Below, piece by piece: positions 18,387 through 26,982 of a stretch of 64,000 bases of DNA. The position numbers and the translations under genes were made by a program. The DNA is from Clostridium cellulovorans 743B (GTDB lineage: Bacteria; Bacillota; Clostridia; Clostridiales; Clostridiaceae): positions 1,736,001-1,800,000 of the forward strand of contig NC_014393.1 of the NCBI RefSeq assembly GCF_000145275.1. Direction: 5' to 3'. The notes below the pieces were generated by a model, which saw nothing but the letters and a program-made list of their open reading frames with translations, was not told the origin of the DNA and did not search any database. Within the stretch, counting starts at the first letter, position 1; each line of letters starts with the position of its first letter.

Positions 18387-18602
18387 ATGTTTCTATATAA
18401 ATATATAGTAGATTTAAATATATTACAATAAGTTGAAACTGTTTGGGTTAATGCTGGAGAAAATCTTGAAACATATGAAGAAAATTTAGAAGTATCTATA
18501 ATAGCAAAATCAGAAAATAATAAAATGTATGAAAATATAAATTTAGCACAAGCTTCTATAAACTTATTGCTAGCTAATGATGTTGCAATCATATCTTTAT
18601 AA
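18387..18602 (+). pseudogene. Small gene interrupted by one stop codon
   Basis: An ATG at 18387 follows AAAGGGGTG and opens a 71-codon frame with a TAA at codon 15 (18429-18431), directly after a CAA codon. The rest, from VETVWVNAGENLETYEENLE onward, reads like normal protein. A single CAA-to-TAA change would explain it. I do not recognise the family. It could also be a chance frame. Confidence 0.35.
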
Positions 18603-18720
18603 CATCATTTAGATAAAACAAAACCCTATAACTATCCGAAATTTAAGGAGTAATTGTCCTACATCTTAACTTCAAAAGAAATGAGTAAAGTCACAATATA
18701 GGTAAAAAGATATCAAATAA

Positions 18721-18749
18721 TTACTTTATAATTGAAAAAGTGATATAAT
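18721..18749 (+). promoter_or_regulatory. Promoter of the leucine-rich-repeat gene
   Basis: An extended -10, TG-A-TATAAT (18741-18749), lies 17 bp from a weak -35 TTACTT (18721-18726). The start codon is 31 bp downstream after AGGAGGGG. Confidence 0.6.
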
Positions 18750-18779
18750 GTAGTAAAAATGTAATTTAGGAGGGGAACA

Positions 18780-21700
18780 ATGAAGATTAAAAAAAAGTTA
18801 ATAAGTAAAATGCTAGTATTAGTTATGTGTACAAGTTATACACCAACGATGAAAGTTTTTGCAGAAGAATCAAAAGTTGTAGATCAAGTAACAACAAGTG
18901 TAATTGAAAAAACTGAGGAAATAGGAGTTAGTAATGATAAAAACAACACAGAGGAAATCGCTAATCCTGAGTCTGATTTTGCATTTAATGCGAATATAGG
19001 AGAAATAACAGGATATTATGGTGAAGATACTACTGTTGTTATACCAAGTACAATTCGCGGTGAATCAGTAAAAAGTATAGGTGAAATGGCATTTTCTAGT
19101 TCATGGAGAAAAACTGCTAATATAGAAAGCATAAGCATTCCAGAGGGCGTAACTGACATAAAAAGGTATGCATTTCAGCGATGTGCTAATTTAAAAAGTA
19201 TAAGAATTCCAAATAGTACGACGGTTATATATGATAATGCTTTTGAGAATTGTGAAAGTTTGACAGATATTGTGATACCAAATGGTGTAAGAGGTTTAGG
19301 AGCGTATGTGTTTTCAGGTTGTAGCAGTATAGAAACTATAAATATACCTACAAGCATTTGCGACATAGGAGCTGGAGCATTTAGAAATTGCTCTAAATTG
19401 AAAGATATAATTGTAGATAATAACAACTGGTATTATACCAGTGACGATGGAGTATTATTTAATAAATCAAAAAATACGGTAATTAAATATCCAGAAGGAA
19501 AGTATAGTGAAAGTTATCTTATTCCAGATAGTGTAATAAATATAGGAAATTATGCATTTGAATATTGTAGTGAATTAAAGAGCGTAACAATACAAAATAG
19601 TGTCACTGATATAGGCTCAGGTGCATTTTATTATGCTAAAGCTTTGACAACTGTAGATATTCCAAATAGTGTAACAAAAATAGGTGATGATGCTTTCGAT
19701 GGTTGCAGTAGTTTAATAGGTGTAACCATTCCTAATAGTGTCACAAGTATAGGAGCGAATTTGTTTTGGAGGTGTTCAAGTTTAACTAATGTTAAACTAC
19801 CTGATGGTATAACGAATATACCAAATAACACATTTGCAGAGTGTAATAGCTTAAAGAATATAGTAATTCCAAGTGGTGTAACAAGTATAGGAAGTTCTGC
19901 ATTTTCATATTCTGGTTTGACAGATGTAGTTATTCCAGATACTGTTAGAACTATAGGGAGTTGGGGATTTGCAAGTTGTCATGACCTCGCAAGCATAACA
20001 ATACCAGATAGTGTAACAACTATAAAGGAACGTGCATTTCAAGCTTGCTATATGTTAACAAGTATTTCAATTCCAAGGGGTATAAGAACTATAGAATCTG
20101 GTGCATTTGAACATTGCAAAAGTTTAAAAAATGTAGTGATCCCAGAAAATATAACTGAAATAAGAGATACTGCATTTCAGTATTGTAGCAATTTAACTAA
20201 TGTAACAATATCATATGGGGTAACTAGTATAGGGAATTATGCATTTCAGTTTTGTGATAAATTAGAGCGTATAGAAATCCCAGATACTACAGCAAGTATA
20301 AGTACAAATGCATTTGTAAGTTGTCCCAATGTAATATTTTATGTTGAGAGTAATGAGGAAAAACAAATTTTGATTAACTCTGGTATAAGTGATAATAAAA
20401 TTACAGTAGAACTCCAATCAGAAGAAGGACTTGTAAGAAGTATAATACTAGACAACGCAAATGTAACCCTGTTAAATGGATATTCCTTAACCTTAAATGC
20501 AGAAGTTTTACCTTACAATGCCAAGAATAAAACTTTATCATGGAAATCAAGTAACTCAGATGTAGCAATTGTAGATGAAACTGGAAAGGTCACTGCAGTA
20601 GGGCTAGGAAAAGCCACAATAACATGTACAGCAAATGATGGAAGTAATCAAACTGCTACATGTTTAGTGATAACTACTGATAATTATGATAGTAAATTTA
20701 AGTTTAACCAAGTAACAGGAACAATAGAAGATTATGTTGGAAATGATACTGTGTTAGTTGTTCCAAGAACGATTAATGGTGTTTTAGTTACTAAAATTGG
20801 GAATAATGCATTTAATTCTTGTAGTGATTTAAATACAATAGAGATTCCTAATAGCATAACAAGTATAGGAGATTATGCGTTTAATAAATGTATAAATTTA
20901 AAAAACATTGTAATGCCAGATAGTATAACCAGTATAGGGGAAGATGCTTTTTATAAATGTATAAACTTAAAAAATATAACAATTCCAAGTAGTGTAACAA
21001 ATATAAAAAGGTATGCATTTTCAAATTGCAGTAGCCTAGAAAGTATAGTTATACCAGATAGCATAACAACTATAGAAATTGGTACATTTAGGGAGTGTAC
21101 GAACTTAGAAACTGTGTCAATTCCAAATAGTGTAACAAGTATAGGTAGCAGTGCTTTTTTTAGATGTATTAGTTTAACAAATATAACAATTCCAAGTAGT
21201 GCAACAAGTATAGGTAGCGGTGCATTTTGTGGTTGCACAGGTTTAAAAAATGTAGTATTACCTAATTTACAAGAGATATCAGATAATGTTTTTAATCACT
21301 GCACTAGTTTAATAGGTATAATAATACCAGAAAGCGTAACCAATATTGGGCCTTACGCGTTTACAAATTGCGACAGCTTAAAATATGTAATAGTACCGAG
21401 TACTGTAAAAAGTATTGGCAAAGGTGCATTTGAAAACTGTAATGAGACAATGTTTTATGTAGATAGTATGGAAGAAATAAACCTATTGTGTAATAATGGT
21501 TCATCGGGAGATAAGATACAATTGGCAAGTGAATTACCGAAAATCAATCTAACCTTAAGCAAGACAACTTTAGATATGAGCACTAAGCAAACGGAAACAC
21601 TAGTAGCAACAATACTACCTAAATGTATTACTAAAAATGTAAGTTGGGAATCTAGTAACCCAGACGTAGCAAGTGTAGATGAAACTGGAAAGATAACAGC

Positions 21701-21977
21701 GATAGGGGAAGGAACGGCAACAATAACATGCAGCACAACTGATGGAAGTAACCAATCTGCAACTTGTTTAGTTACAAGTAAAGAAGTTTTGGTAAATGAG
21801 TTTTTAGGTGATGTAGACAGTAATGAGAAAGTTAATGTTATTGATGCTGCATTATTAAAGAAATACATATTAAATAGTAGTACGGTTATTAACTTAGCTA
21901 ATGCTGATATCAATGGAGACGGAAAAGTTAATGCTATAGATCTTGTATTATTAAAAAAGATGATTCTAGAGAAATAG
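18780..21977 (+). CDS. Secreted BspA-type leucine-rich-repeat protein with two Ig-like domains and a dockerin
   Basis: 1065 aa. A signal peptide (about 1-28) is followed by about 18 LRR_5-type repeats of roughly 23 residues (pattern IPNSVTSIGDYAFxxCxxL) in two blocks, about 60-540 and 645-910. A Big_2 Ig-like domain follows each block (about 553-630 and 920-998, both with VDETGK). The C-terminus is a type I dockerin: two calcium-binding repeats, DVDSNEKVNVIDAALLKKYI and DINGDGKVNAIDLVLLKKMI. The dockerin should plug it into the cellulosome. There is no catalytic domain, so it is probably an adhesion or binding subunit. Internal repeats make assembly errors possible. Confidence 0.9.
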   Translation: MKIKKKLISKMLVLVMCTSYTPTMKVFAEESKVVDQVTTSVIEKTEEIGVSNDKNNTEEIANPESDFAFNANIGEITGYYGEDTTVVIPSTIRGESVKSIGEMAFSSSWRKTANIESISIPEGVTDIKRYAFQRCANLKSIRIPNSTTVIYDNAFENCESLTDIVIPNGVRGLGAYVFSGCSSIETINIPTSICDIGAGAFRNCSKLKDIIVDNNNWYYTSDDGVLFNKSKNTVIKYPEGKYSESYLIPDSVINIGNYAFEYCSELKSVTIQNSVTDIGSGAFYYAKALTTVDIPNSVTKIGDDAFDGCSSLIGVTIPNSVTSIGANLFWRCSSLTNVKLPDGITNIPNNTFAECNSLKNIVIPSGVTSIGSSAFSYSGLTDVVIPDTVRTIGSWGFASCHDLASITIPDSVTTIKERAFQACYMLTSISIPRGIRTIESGAFEHCKSLKNVVIPENITEIRDTAFQYCSNLTNVTISYGVTSIGNYAFQFCDKLERIEIPDTTASISTNAFVSCPNVIFYVESNEEKQILINSGISDNKITVELQSEEGLVRSIILDNANVTLLNGYSLTLNAEVLPYNAKNKTLSWKSSNSDVAIVDETGKVTAVGLGKATITCTANDGSNQTATCLVITTDNYDSKFKFNQVTGTIEDYVGNDTVLVVPRTINGVLVTKIGNNAFNSCSDLNTIEIPNSITSIGDYAFNKCINLKNIVMPDSITSIGEDAFYKCINLKNITIPSSVTNIKRYAFSNCSSLESIVIPDSITTIEIGTFRECTNLETVSIPNSVTSIGSSAFFRCISLTNITIPSSATSIGSGAFCGCTGLKNVVLPNLQEISDNVFNHCTSLIGIIIPESVTNIGPYAFTNCDSLKYVIVPSTVKSIGKGAFENCNETMFYVDSMEEINLLCNNGSSGDKIQLASELPKINLTLSKTTLDMSTKQTETLVATILPKCITKNVSWESSNPDVASVDETGKITAIGEGTATITCSTTDGSNQSATCLVTSKEVLVNEFLGDVDSNEKVNVIDAALLKKYILNSSTVINLANADINGDGKVNAIDLVLLKKMILEK

Positions 21978-22081
21978 AGGAATATTTTTAAAAACTTATT
22001 CTCAAATCCAAGAAAAATGCCATTTATTCTTACATAATATTAATGCAGCCTTTGAATCTGTATTAGTATATAGGAGTGAGA

Positions 22082-22165
22082 ATGGAAAGATTAAGAATGG
22101 TAAAAACATTGCAAAAATATTTTAAAAGTAATTCACAGCTATTGCAGACAATTAAACAGATTTGA
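22082..22165 (+). CDS. Possible 27-residue cationic peptide
   Basis: A short frame with TAGGAG five bases before the ATG, in the 292-bp gap before the peptide-exporter gene. The product begins MERLRMVKTLQKYFK and ends QTIKQI; it has six Lys/Arg and one acidic residue and could form an amphipathic helix. No double-glycine leader is present. It may be a regulatory or signal peptide, or chance. No other evidence supports it. Confidence 0.3.
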   Translation: MERLRMVKTLQKYFKSNSQLLQTIKQI

Positions 22166-22269
22166 TTATATTTAATACCATGGAATCGGTAAGTTCAATT
22201 TGCTACTAAAAGCACAAGATAAAAACTGTAGAAAATAAAATAATATAGTAAACTTTTGAGGGGAAAATT

Positions 22270-24537
22270 GTGGGGAAAAAGAATTTATTAGTAAAGCAAC
22301 ATGATGCTACTGACTGTGCAGCAGCATGTTTAGCTACTATCTGTATGTATTACAAAAAAGAAGTAACAATAACAAGATTAAGAGACATTTTGGGTACTGA
22401 TATAAAGGGTACAACACTCAGTGGTATTGAAAATGGGGCTAAGCAGCTAGGGTTTGATACTAAAGCAATAAGAGTAGATAAGGAAGGATTTCAAAGTAAA
22501 TTTACTTTGCCTTGCATAGCGCATACCATAACTAAAGAAGGTTTGTCACATTTTGTAGTTTTACATAGAATACAAAAAGGAAAGATAATAGTTTTAAATC
22601 CTGCAACGGAAATTGAAAGACTTAGCGTAGATGATTTTTTTAAAGAATTTGATGGAATACTTTTACTTATGGTACCAAATAATGAATTTACATCATTTAA
22701 AAACAAGAGTGAAGGAATGCTTTCAAAGTTTATAAAAATATTACTACCGCAGAAATCATTATTCATTTATAGTATCATTTGCTCAGTAATACTTACTTTG
22801 TTAGGTGTAGCATCATCTTTTTTTAATAAGATTTTGATGGATGAGATATTACCCTATGGATTAAAAGATCAGCTTAAGCTCTTTGTAATAGGTTTTTTAG
22901 TATTGGGAGTTGCTCAAATAATTTTATCAGCTATAAGACAGCATATGTTACTATATCTATCTCAAAAGATAGATATACCGTTGCTACTTGGATATTTTAA
23001 ACATGTATACAAATTGCCAATGGTGTTTTTTACTACAAGAAAAGTAGGGGACATATTAACTAGATTTAGCGATGCAAATACGATAAAAAATGTTCTTACA
23101 TCAGTATCACTATCGTTAATTATAGATATTACCTTAGCATCTTTTTCAGCAGTAATTCTATATACGATGAATAGTAAGTTGTTTTTGGTAATTACAATAC
23201 TTACCTTGGTAAATGCAATATTGGTTTATGTCTTTAAAGAACCATATAAGAAAATCAATTTAAAGCATATGGAAGCAGAGTCTAGGCTTAATAGTTATAT
23301 TATAGAAAGTTTAAAGGGATTAGAGACAATAAAGGTGTTATCAGCAGAAGAAAAAAGTATAGAAAAGCTAGAAGTAGAGTACATAAAGAATCTTAGAATT
23401 GTATTTAAAGAAGGGGTATTAGCCAATGTTCAAGGATCAATTTCTGGTGCAGTATCAACTGTAGGTAACCTTATACTAATGTATATTGGAGCAATGATGG
23501 TTATAGATGGGAAAATTACTTTAGGTAGTTTAATGGCATTTACATCATTATCAGGTTATTTTATGAATCCGATAGGAAGATTAATTGGGTTACAATTAAC
23601 CATACAGGAAGCAAGTATATCATTAAAAAGAATTTCTGAAATTTATGAGGTGGATATAGAGCAGAAGGAAGAGAATAAGATAAAAATAGCAGATATTGAT
23701 GGAAATATAGATATTAAAAATGTTACATTTAGGTACGGAAGTAGACCTCCTGTTCTTAAGGATGTGAATATTACAATACCGGCGAGAAAAAAGGTAGCAT
23801 TGGTTGGTGAATCAGGAAGTGGTAAAAGTACAATATCGAAGTTGTTACTTAAGTACTATACACCTGAAGAAGGGAAAATAAATATAGCAGGTTATGGTAT
23901 TGAAGAATTAGATATCTATTCATTAAGAAAAGCAATAGCATATGTACCTCAAAATATAGAACTTTTTTCTGGAACAATTAGAGAAAATATTACGTTAGGC
24001 AAAGATGATGCTACCTATGATGATATTAAACATGCTTGTAAAAATGCCAGTTGCAATGATTTTATTGAAAAGCTACCAGCAAAATATGATACATACCTAG
24101 ATGAAGCCGGAGGTGGTTTATCTGGAGGAGAAAGGCAGAGGGTTGCACTTGCAAGAGCATTAATAAAAAAATCAAAATTTCTTATACTAGATGAGGCTAC
24201 TAGTAACCTTGACTTTATTAGTGAAACCAACATTTATAATACACTATTTGCTAAAGGAAAAGATTTAACTATGTTAATTATTGCACATAGGTTATCAACT
24301 ATTAGAAATTGTGATTTGATCTACGTTATGGATAAAGGTACAGTAGTAGAAGTTGGAGATCATGAAACATTATTAAATAAAAAAGGGTACTACTATAGAC
24401 TATATAAAAGTCAGGTAGGCGAAATAAATCCTAAGAATATAGAGGACGAGCGTGAAAAATGTGAGGTTAATGAACTGCAGAAAAACTATATAGCAGTAGA
24501 TGAATTAATCGAGGTAGAAGAATATGAGTATAATTGA
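22270..24537 (+). CDS. Peptidase-containing ABC transporter (C39 peptidase, bacteriocin-type exporter)
   Basis: 755 aa. Cleaves a double-glycine leader and exports the peptide across the membrane. Order: C39 peptidase (about 1-140) with candidate Cys16 in ATDCAAAC and His94 in LSHFVVLH; transmembrane domain (about 160-440); ATPase with Walker A GESGSGKST, signature LSGGERQR, Walker B FLILDEATSNLD and H-loop IIAHRLST. At the usual catalytic Asp position the sequence is VLNPATE, so Asn110 replaces Asp. Start GTG 22270 lies six bases after GAGGGG. It overlaps the next gene by 14 bp and heads a cassette ending in a double-glycine peptide gene. The last 50 residues are an acidic tail. Confidence 0.93.
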   Translation: MGKKNLLVKQHDATDCAAACLATICMYYKKEVTITRLRDILGTDIKGTTLSGIENGAKQLGFDTKAIRVDKEGFQSKFTLPCIAHTITKEGLSHFVVLHRIQKGKIIVLNPATEIERLSVDDFFKEFDGILLLMVPNNEFTSFKNKSEGMLSKFIKILLPQKSLFIYSIICSVILTLLGVASSFFNKILMDEILPYGLKDQLKLFVIGFLVLGVAQIILSAIRQHMLLYLSQKIDIPLLLGYFKHVYKLPMVFFTTRKVGDILTRFSDANTIKNVLTSVSLSLIIDITLASFSAVILYTMNSKLFLVITILTLVNAILVYVFKEPYKKINLKHMEAESRLNSYIIESLKGLETIKVLSAEEKSIEKLEVEYIKNLRIVFKEGVLANVQGSISGAVSTVGNLILMYIGAMMVIDGKITLGSLMAFTSLSGYFMNPIGRLIGLQLTIQEASISLKRISEIYEVDIEQKEENKIKIADIDGNIDIKNVTFRYGSRPPVLKDVNITIPARKKVALVGESGSGKSTISKLLLKYYTPEEGKINIAGYGIEELDIYSLRKAIAYVPQNIELFSGTIRENITLGKDDATYDDIKHACKNASCNDFIEKLPAKYDTYLDEAGGGLSGGERQRVALARALIKKSKFLILDEATSNLDFISETNIYNTLFAKGKDLTMLIIAHRLSTIRNCDLIYVMDKGTVVEVGDHETLLNKKGYYYRLYKSQVGEINPKNIEDEREKCEVNELQKNYIAVDELIEVEEYEYN

Positions 24538-25021
24538 AAAAATAATAGTTAGAGAGAATAAAATATTAAAATTGAACAATGTATTAATTAGAGAGGTTAA
24601 TCCAAATGAGTTCAATGATATAAGTAGATTGAGTTATATGATGGAAAGTTATATTAAATCAAAAGGAAATAATGTCATAGGGCCAATGATAAATTATTCA
24701 AGTGCAGTATTAGATGATAATAGACAAGCTAGAATAACACTAAAGCTTATAGTCCAGTTAAAAAATCCAATATATGATGTAATCTATCCGTATGAATTTG
24801 TAAATCAGGTTAGAGTAACAAATTGTTTATTTGCAAGATTTTCCGAAAAGGGAGAAAATCTTCACTATGCATATTCAAAATTAGAGTTATATGCCTTTGA
24901 AAATGATATTAAATTAAAGGGATCTAATTATACTGTATTTGTGGAAAACAAGGATAATAAAATGGTAGCTGATATTTTCATGGAAATAGATAATGGAGGA
25001 CTAAGTGTTGAATGTCTATAA
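24524..25021 (+). CDS. Unknown 165-aa protein of the peptide-export cassette
   Basis: No confident family. It has no signal peptide or membrane segment and looks like a soluble alpha/beta protein. The pattern (REVNPNEFNDI, then NVIGPMINYSS and a C-terminal DIFMEIDN) faintly resembles GyrI-like effector-binding domains or the DUF5085 family. It overlaps the transporter gene by 14 bp and the adaptor gene by 17 bp, so all three are translationally coupled. It might be an immunity protein, a substrate chaperone or a regulator; none can be chosen from sequence. Confidence 0.7.
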   Translation: MSIIEKIIVRENKILKLNNVLIREVNPNEFNDISRLSYMMESYIKSKGNNVIGPMINYSSAVLDDNRQARITLKLIVQLKNPIYDVIYPYEFVNQVRVTNCLFARFSEKGENLHYAYSKLELYAFENDIKLKGSNYTVFVENKDNKMVADIFMEIDNGGLSVECL

Positions 25022-26120
25022 ATTGAATGAAATAACAGATAGTAAGATTCAATATGATAAGAAGCCACCAAGATTTATGTATTATATAATTTTGGTTATG
25101 TTGATGTTGGTTGTTAGTTTTTTTATATGGAGTACAAAATCAATAAAGACTTATATAGTTACGGGAAATGGTATAGTGACTACTGAAAATAAAAGTAACA
25201 TAACCGCAAAAGTATCGGGAGAAGTAAAAGAAGTTTATATCCAAGAGGGGAAAGAAGTAAAGGCTGGAGATATACTTATTGTATTTAACTCACCAGAGCC
25301 CAAATATCAGATAGAACAGGTAGAAAATCAGGTAGAGTTTTTAAATAAAAGGATTGACCTCTTGAAAAGAGCTGAAAATGAGGCGAATAAAGGAACTAAT
25401 ACCTTCGATAAGAATAATATTGATGAACTAGAGTTTTATAATAGATTGTTAGGTAGTAATGCAAAACTTGAAGAGTATAAAGTGGATGAGGAAGCCTTGA
25501 GAAAACAAGGATATAAAGAAGCAGAAATAAAACAGTTCTATGATAAAGCTCAGATAAAAAAAAATCAGATATATTATGATACTATACTATCTTTTACTAA
25601 TGAAAGAAATCAACTTGAAATGGAAAAGGATAAGCTGGAGACACAAAAAAAAGCTATAGCAAATTCTATGAATGAATATATTATTTATGCAGTTAGTGAT
25701 GGGAAAATACATTTAAATAGTGAGATTAAAAAAGGAATGGTTCTACAAAGTGGTAGCCAAATAGGAAGTATAGCTAAGGTTGATGGAGAATTAACGGTAG
25801 AGGCGTTGATATCAGGTAGTGATAGACCTAGAGTACAAGAAAATGATGAAGTTTCTTTAGCTATTGATGGTTTAAATCAAGCTGAATATAGAACTTTAAA
25901 TGGAAATATAGAGTCCATAGATGAAGATGCAACAATAGATAATCAAAAAGGAAAGATATATTTTAAGGTTAAAATTAGGCCTGATAATAATTATATAGAG
26001 GACAAAAATGGTGATAAGGTAAAATTAAAACTTGGAATGGTAACAGAAGTTAGAGTGAAATATGAGAAAATTACTTATATGAAATACTTTATGGAGCAAA
26101 TTGGAATAAAGGGTGAGTAG
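25005..26120 (+). CDS. HlyD family secretion adaptor (periplasmic-adaptor type)
   Basis: 371 aa. Accessory protein that partners peptidase-containing ABC exporters. One membrane helix (about 24-44) is followed by a lipoyl-like half (SGEVKEVYIQEGKEVKAGDIL), a long coiled coil (about 95-220, Glu/Lys-rich) and a beta-barrel domain ending in TEVRVKYEKI. Start is GTG 25005 or TTG 25008 after GGAGGA. The gene ends 112 bp before the peptide gene. Confidence 0.88.
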   Translation: MLNVYKLNEITDSKIQYDKKPPRFMYYIILVMLMLVVSFFIWSTKSIKTYIVTGNGIVTTENKSNITAKVSGEVKEVYIQEGKEVKAGDILIVFNSPEPKYQIEQVENQVEFLNKRIDLLKRAENEANKGTNTFDKNNIDELEFYNRLLGSNAKLEEYKVDEEALRKQGYKEAEIKQFYDKAQIKKNQIYYDTILSFTNERNQLEMEKDKLETQKKAIANSMNEYIIYAVSDGKIHLNSEIKKGMVLQSGSQIGSIAKVDGELTVEALISGSDRPRVQENDEVSLAIDGLNQAEYRTLNGNIESIDEDATIDNQKGKIYFKVKIRPDNNYIEDKNGDKVKLKLGMVTEVRVKYEKITYMKYFMEQIGIKGE

Positions 26121-26232
26121 CTATTAGAAGTAGATATTTTAATAGTAGATGGCTGCAGACATCTGCTAGAACTATGAATACTTTTAATATAAATTGAAAT
26201 AAAATCATTATTAAAGAATGGAGGATTGAAAA

Positions 26233-26628
26233 ATGAGTATATTTGCATCAAAGAAAAATTATAAATTGCAATTACCAAATAATTTTGTTGGCGTTGACGA
26301 AGAAGAAATGGAATATGTTGATGGAGGAAGTGCATCAATAGCTGTAGATGAATCTTATTTATCTAAGAGTACATGTAGTAGTTTAGCACGTGGACTTGTT
26401 TCGAGTGGAAGAGTAACTGGAATGACACAAACAGAAGTTGCTCAAGAAATATTTGCACATGCTATGTGTTATTACGGTGCAGATTCTCTTAAGGATGCAG
26501 GAATAAGTGGTTCAGTTGTAGATTATCTTTATAATCATGCTAACCCAATAGATATTGCAGATGGCGGAGATACTTGGTATCGCAAAGCTGTTTTTGCAGC
26601 AATATGGAACTTAAATATTCAACTATAA
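26233..26628 (+). CDS. Double-glycine-leader peptide (bacteriocin or signal precursor)
   Basis: 131 aa. Residues 1-32 form a leader ending EEEMEYVDGG, the classic double-glycine cleavage context; the exporter upstream has the matching C39 peptidase. The predicted mature part (33-131) is 99 aa, long for a class II bacteriocin, with only two cysteines (C48 and C79) that could form one disulfide. A second GG sits at 111-112 after DIAD. No lantibiotic or radical SAM enzyme is adjacent, so it is probably unmodified. GGAGG precedes the ATG and a terminator follows. Activity, toxin or signal, is not known. Confidence 0.8.
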   Translation: MSIFASKKNYKLQLPNNFVGVDEEEMEYVDGGSASIAVDESYLSKSTCSSLARGLVSSGRVTGMTQTEVAQEIFAHAMCYYGADSLKDAGISGSVVDYLYNHANPIDIADGGDTWYRKAVFAAIWNLNIQL

Positions 26629-26647
26629 AATTAGATACATAAAATAG

Positions 26648-26683
26648 TCTGTGTACTCCTATAGAAGGAGTGCACAGATTTTT
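26648..26683 (+). terminator. Terminator of the peptide-export cassette
   Basis: A 12-bp stem with one G-T pair (26648-26659 with 26667-26678) and loop TATAGAA is followed by five T residues. Confidence 0.85.
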
Positions 26684-26945
26684 ATGTTGTTCAAGAAAAT
26701 TTTTAGATGGGTCTATATAAGAACAAGTAATCTATTTTTCATAGGCAAACCAAATTTATAGTAGATTTTGGTGCAAAAATCCCCTGAAAAATATGTCTTT
26801 TTATAAAAGACCTCAAGATAGTGTTAAAAAACCTTGCTATTGTTAAAGATTATACATGAAAATATCAATATAATAACAGATGTAAGAAAATAAATGTGTT
26901 AAAAATAATTCCTATAATGGTTTTATACTATAAAAAAATATGTAT

Positions 26946-26968
26946 TATTACTTCATGAGGAAGTAATA
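26946..26968. promoter_or_regulatory. Inverted repeat upstream of GH31 (operator or 5' hairpin)
   Basis: TATTACTTC-ATGAG-GAAGTAATA has perfect 9-base arms. It lies between the likely -10 elements and the ribosome site, where a bound repressor or RNA hairpin would limit GH31 expression. Confidence 0.45.
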
Positions 26969-26982
26969 GAAAGGGGATAAAA

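Larger units (their letters stand above)
18279..18779. other. Divergent intergenic region (501 bp)
   Basis: Holds the pectinesterase operator and promoter, a short broken gene on the plus strand and the promoter of the leucine-rich-repeat gene, each listed separately. Nothing else is recognised. Confidence 0.6.
26629..26982. other. Intergenic region peptide gene-GH31 (354 bp)
   Basis: No gene is seen. It holds the peptide-gene terminator, -10-like elements (TATAAT 26913-26918 and TATACT 26924-26929) and an inverted repeat just before the GH31 ribosome site. Confidence 0.6.
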
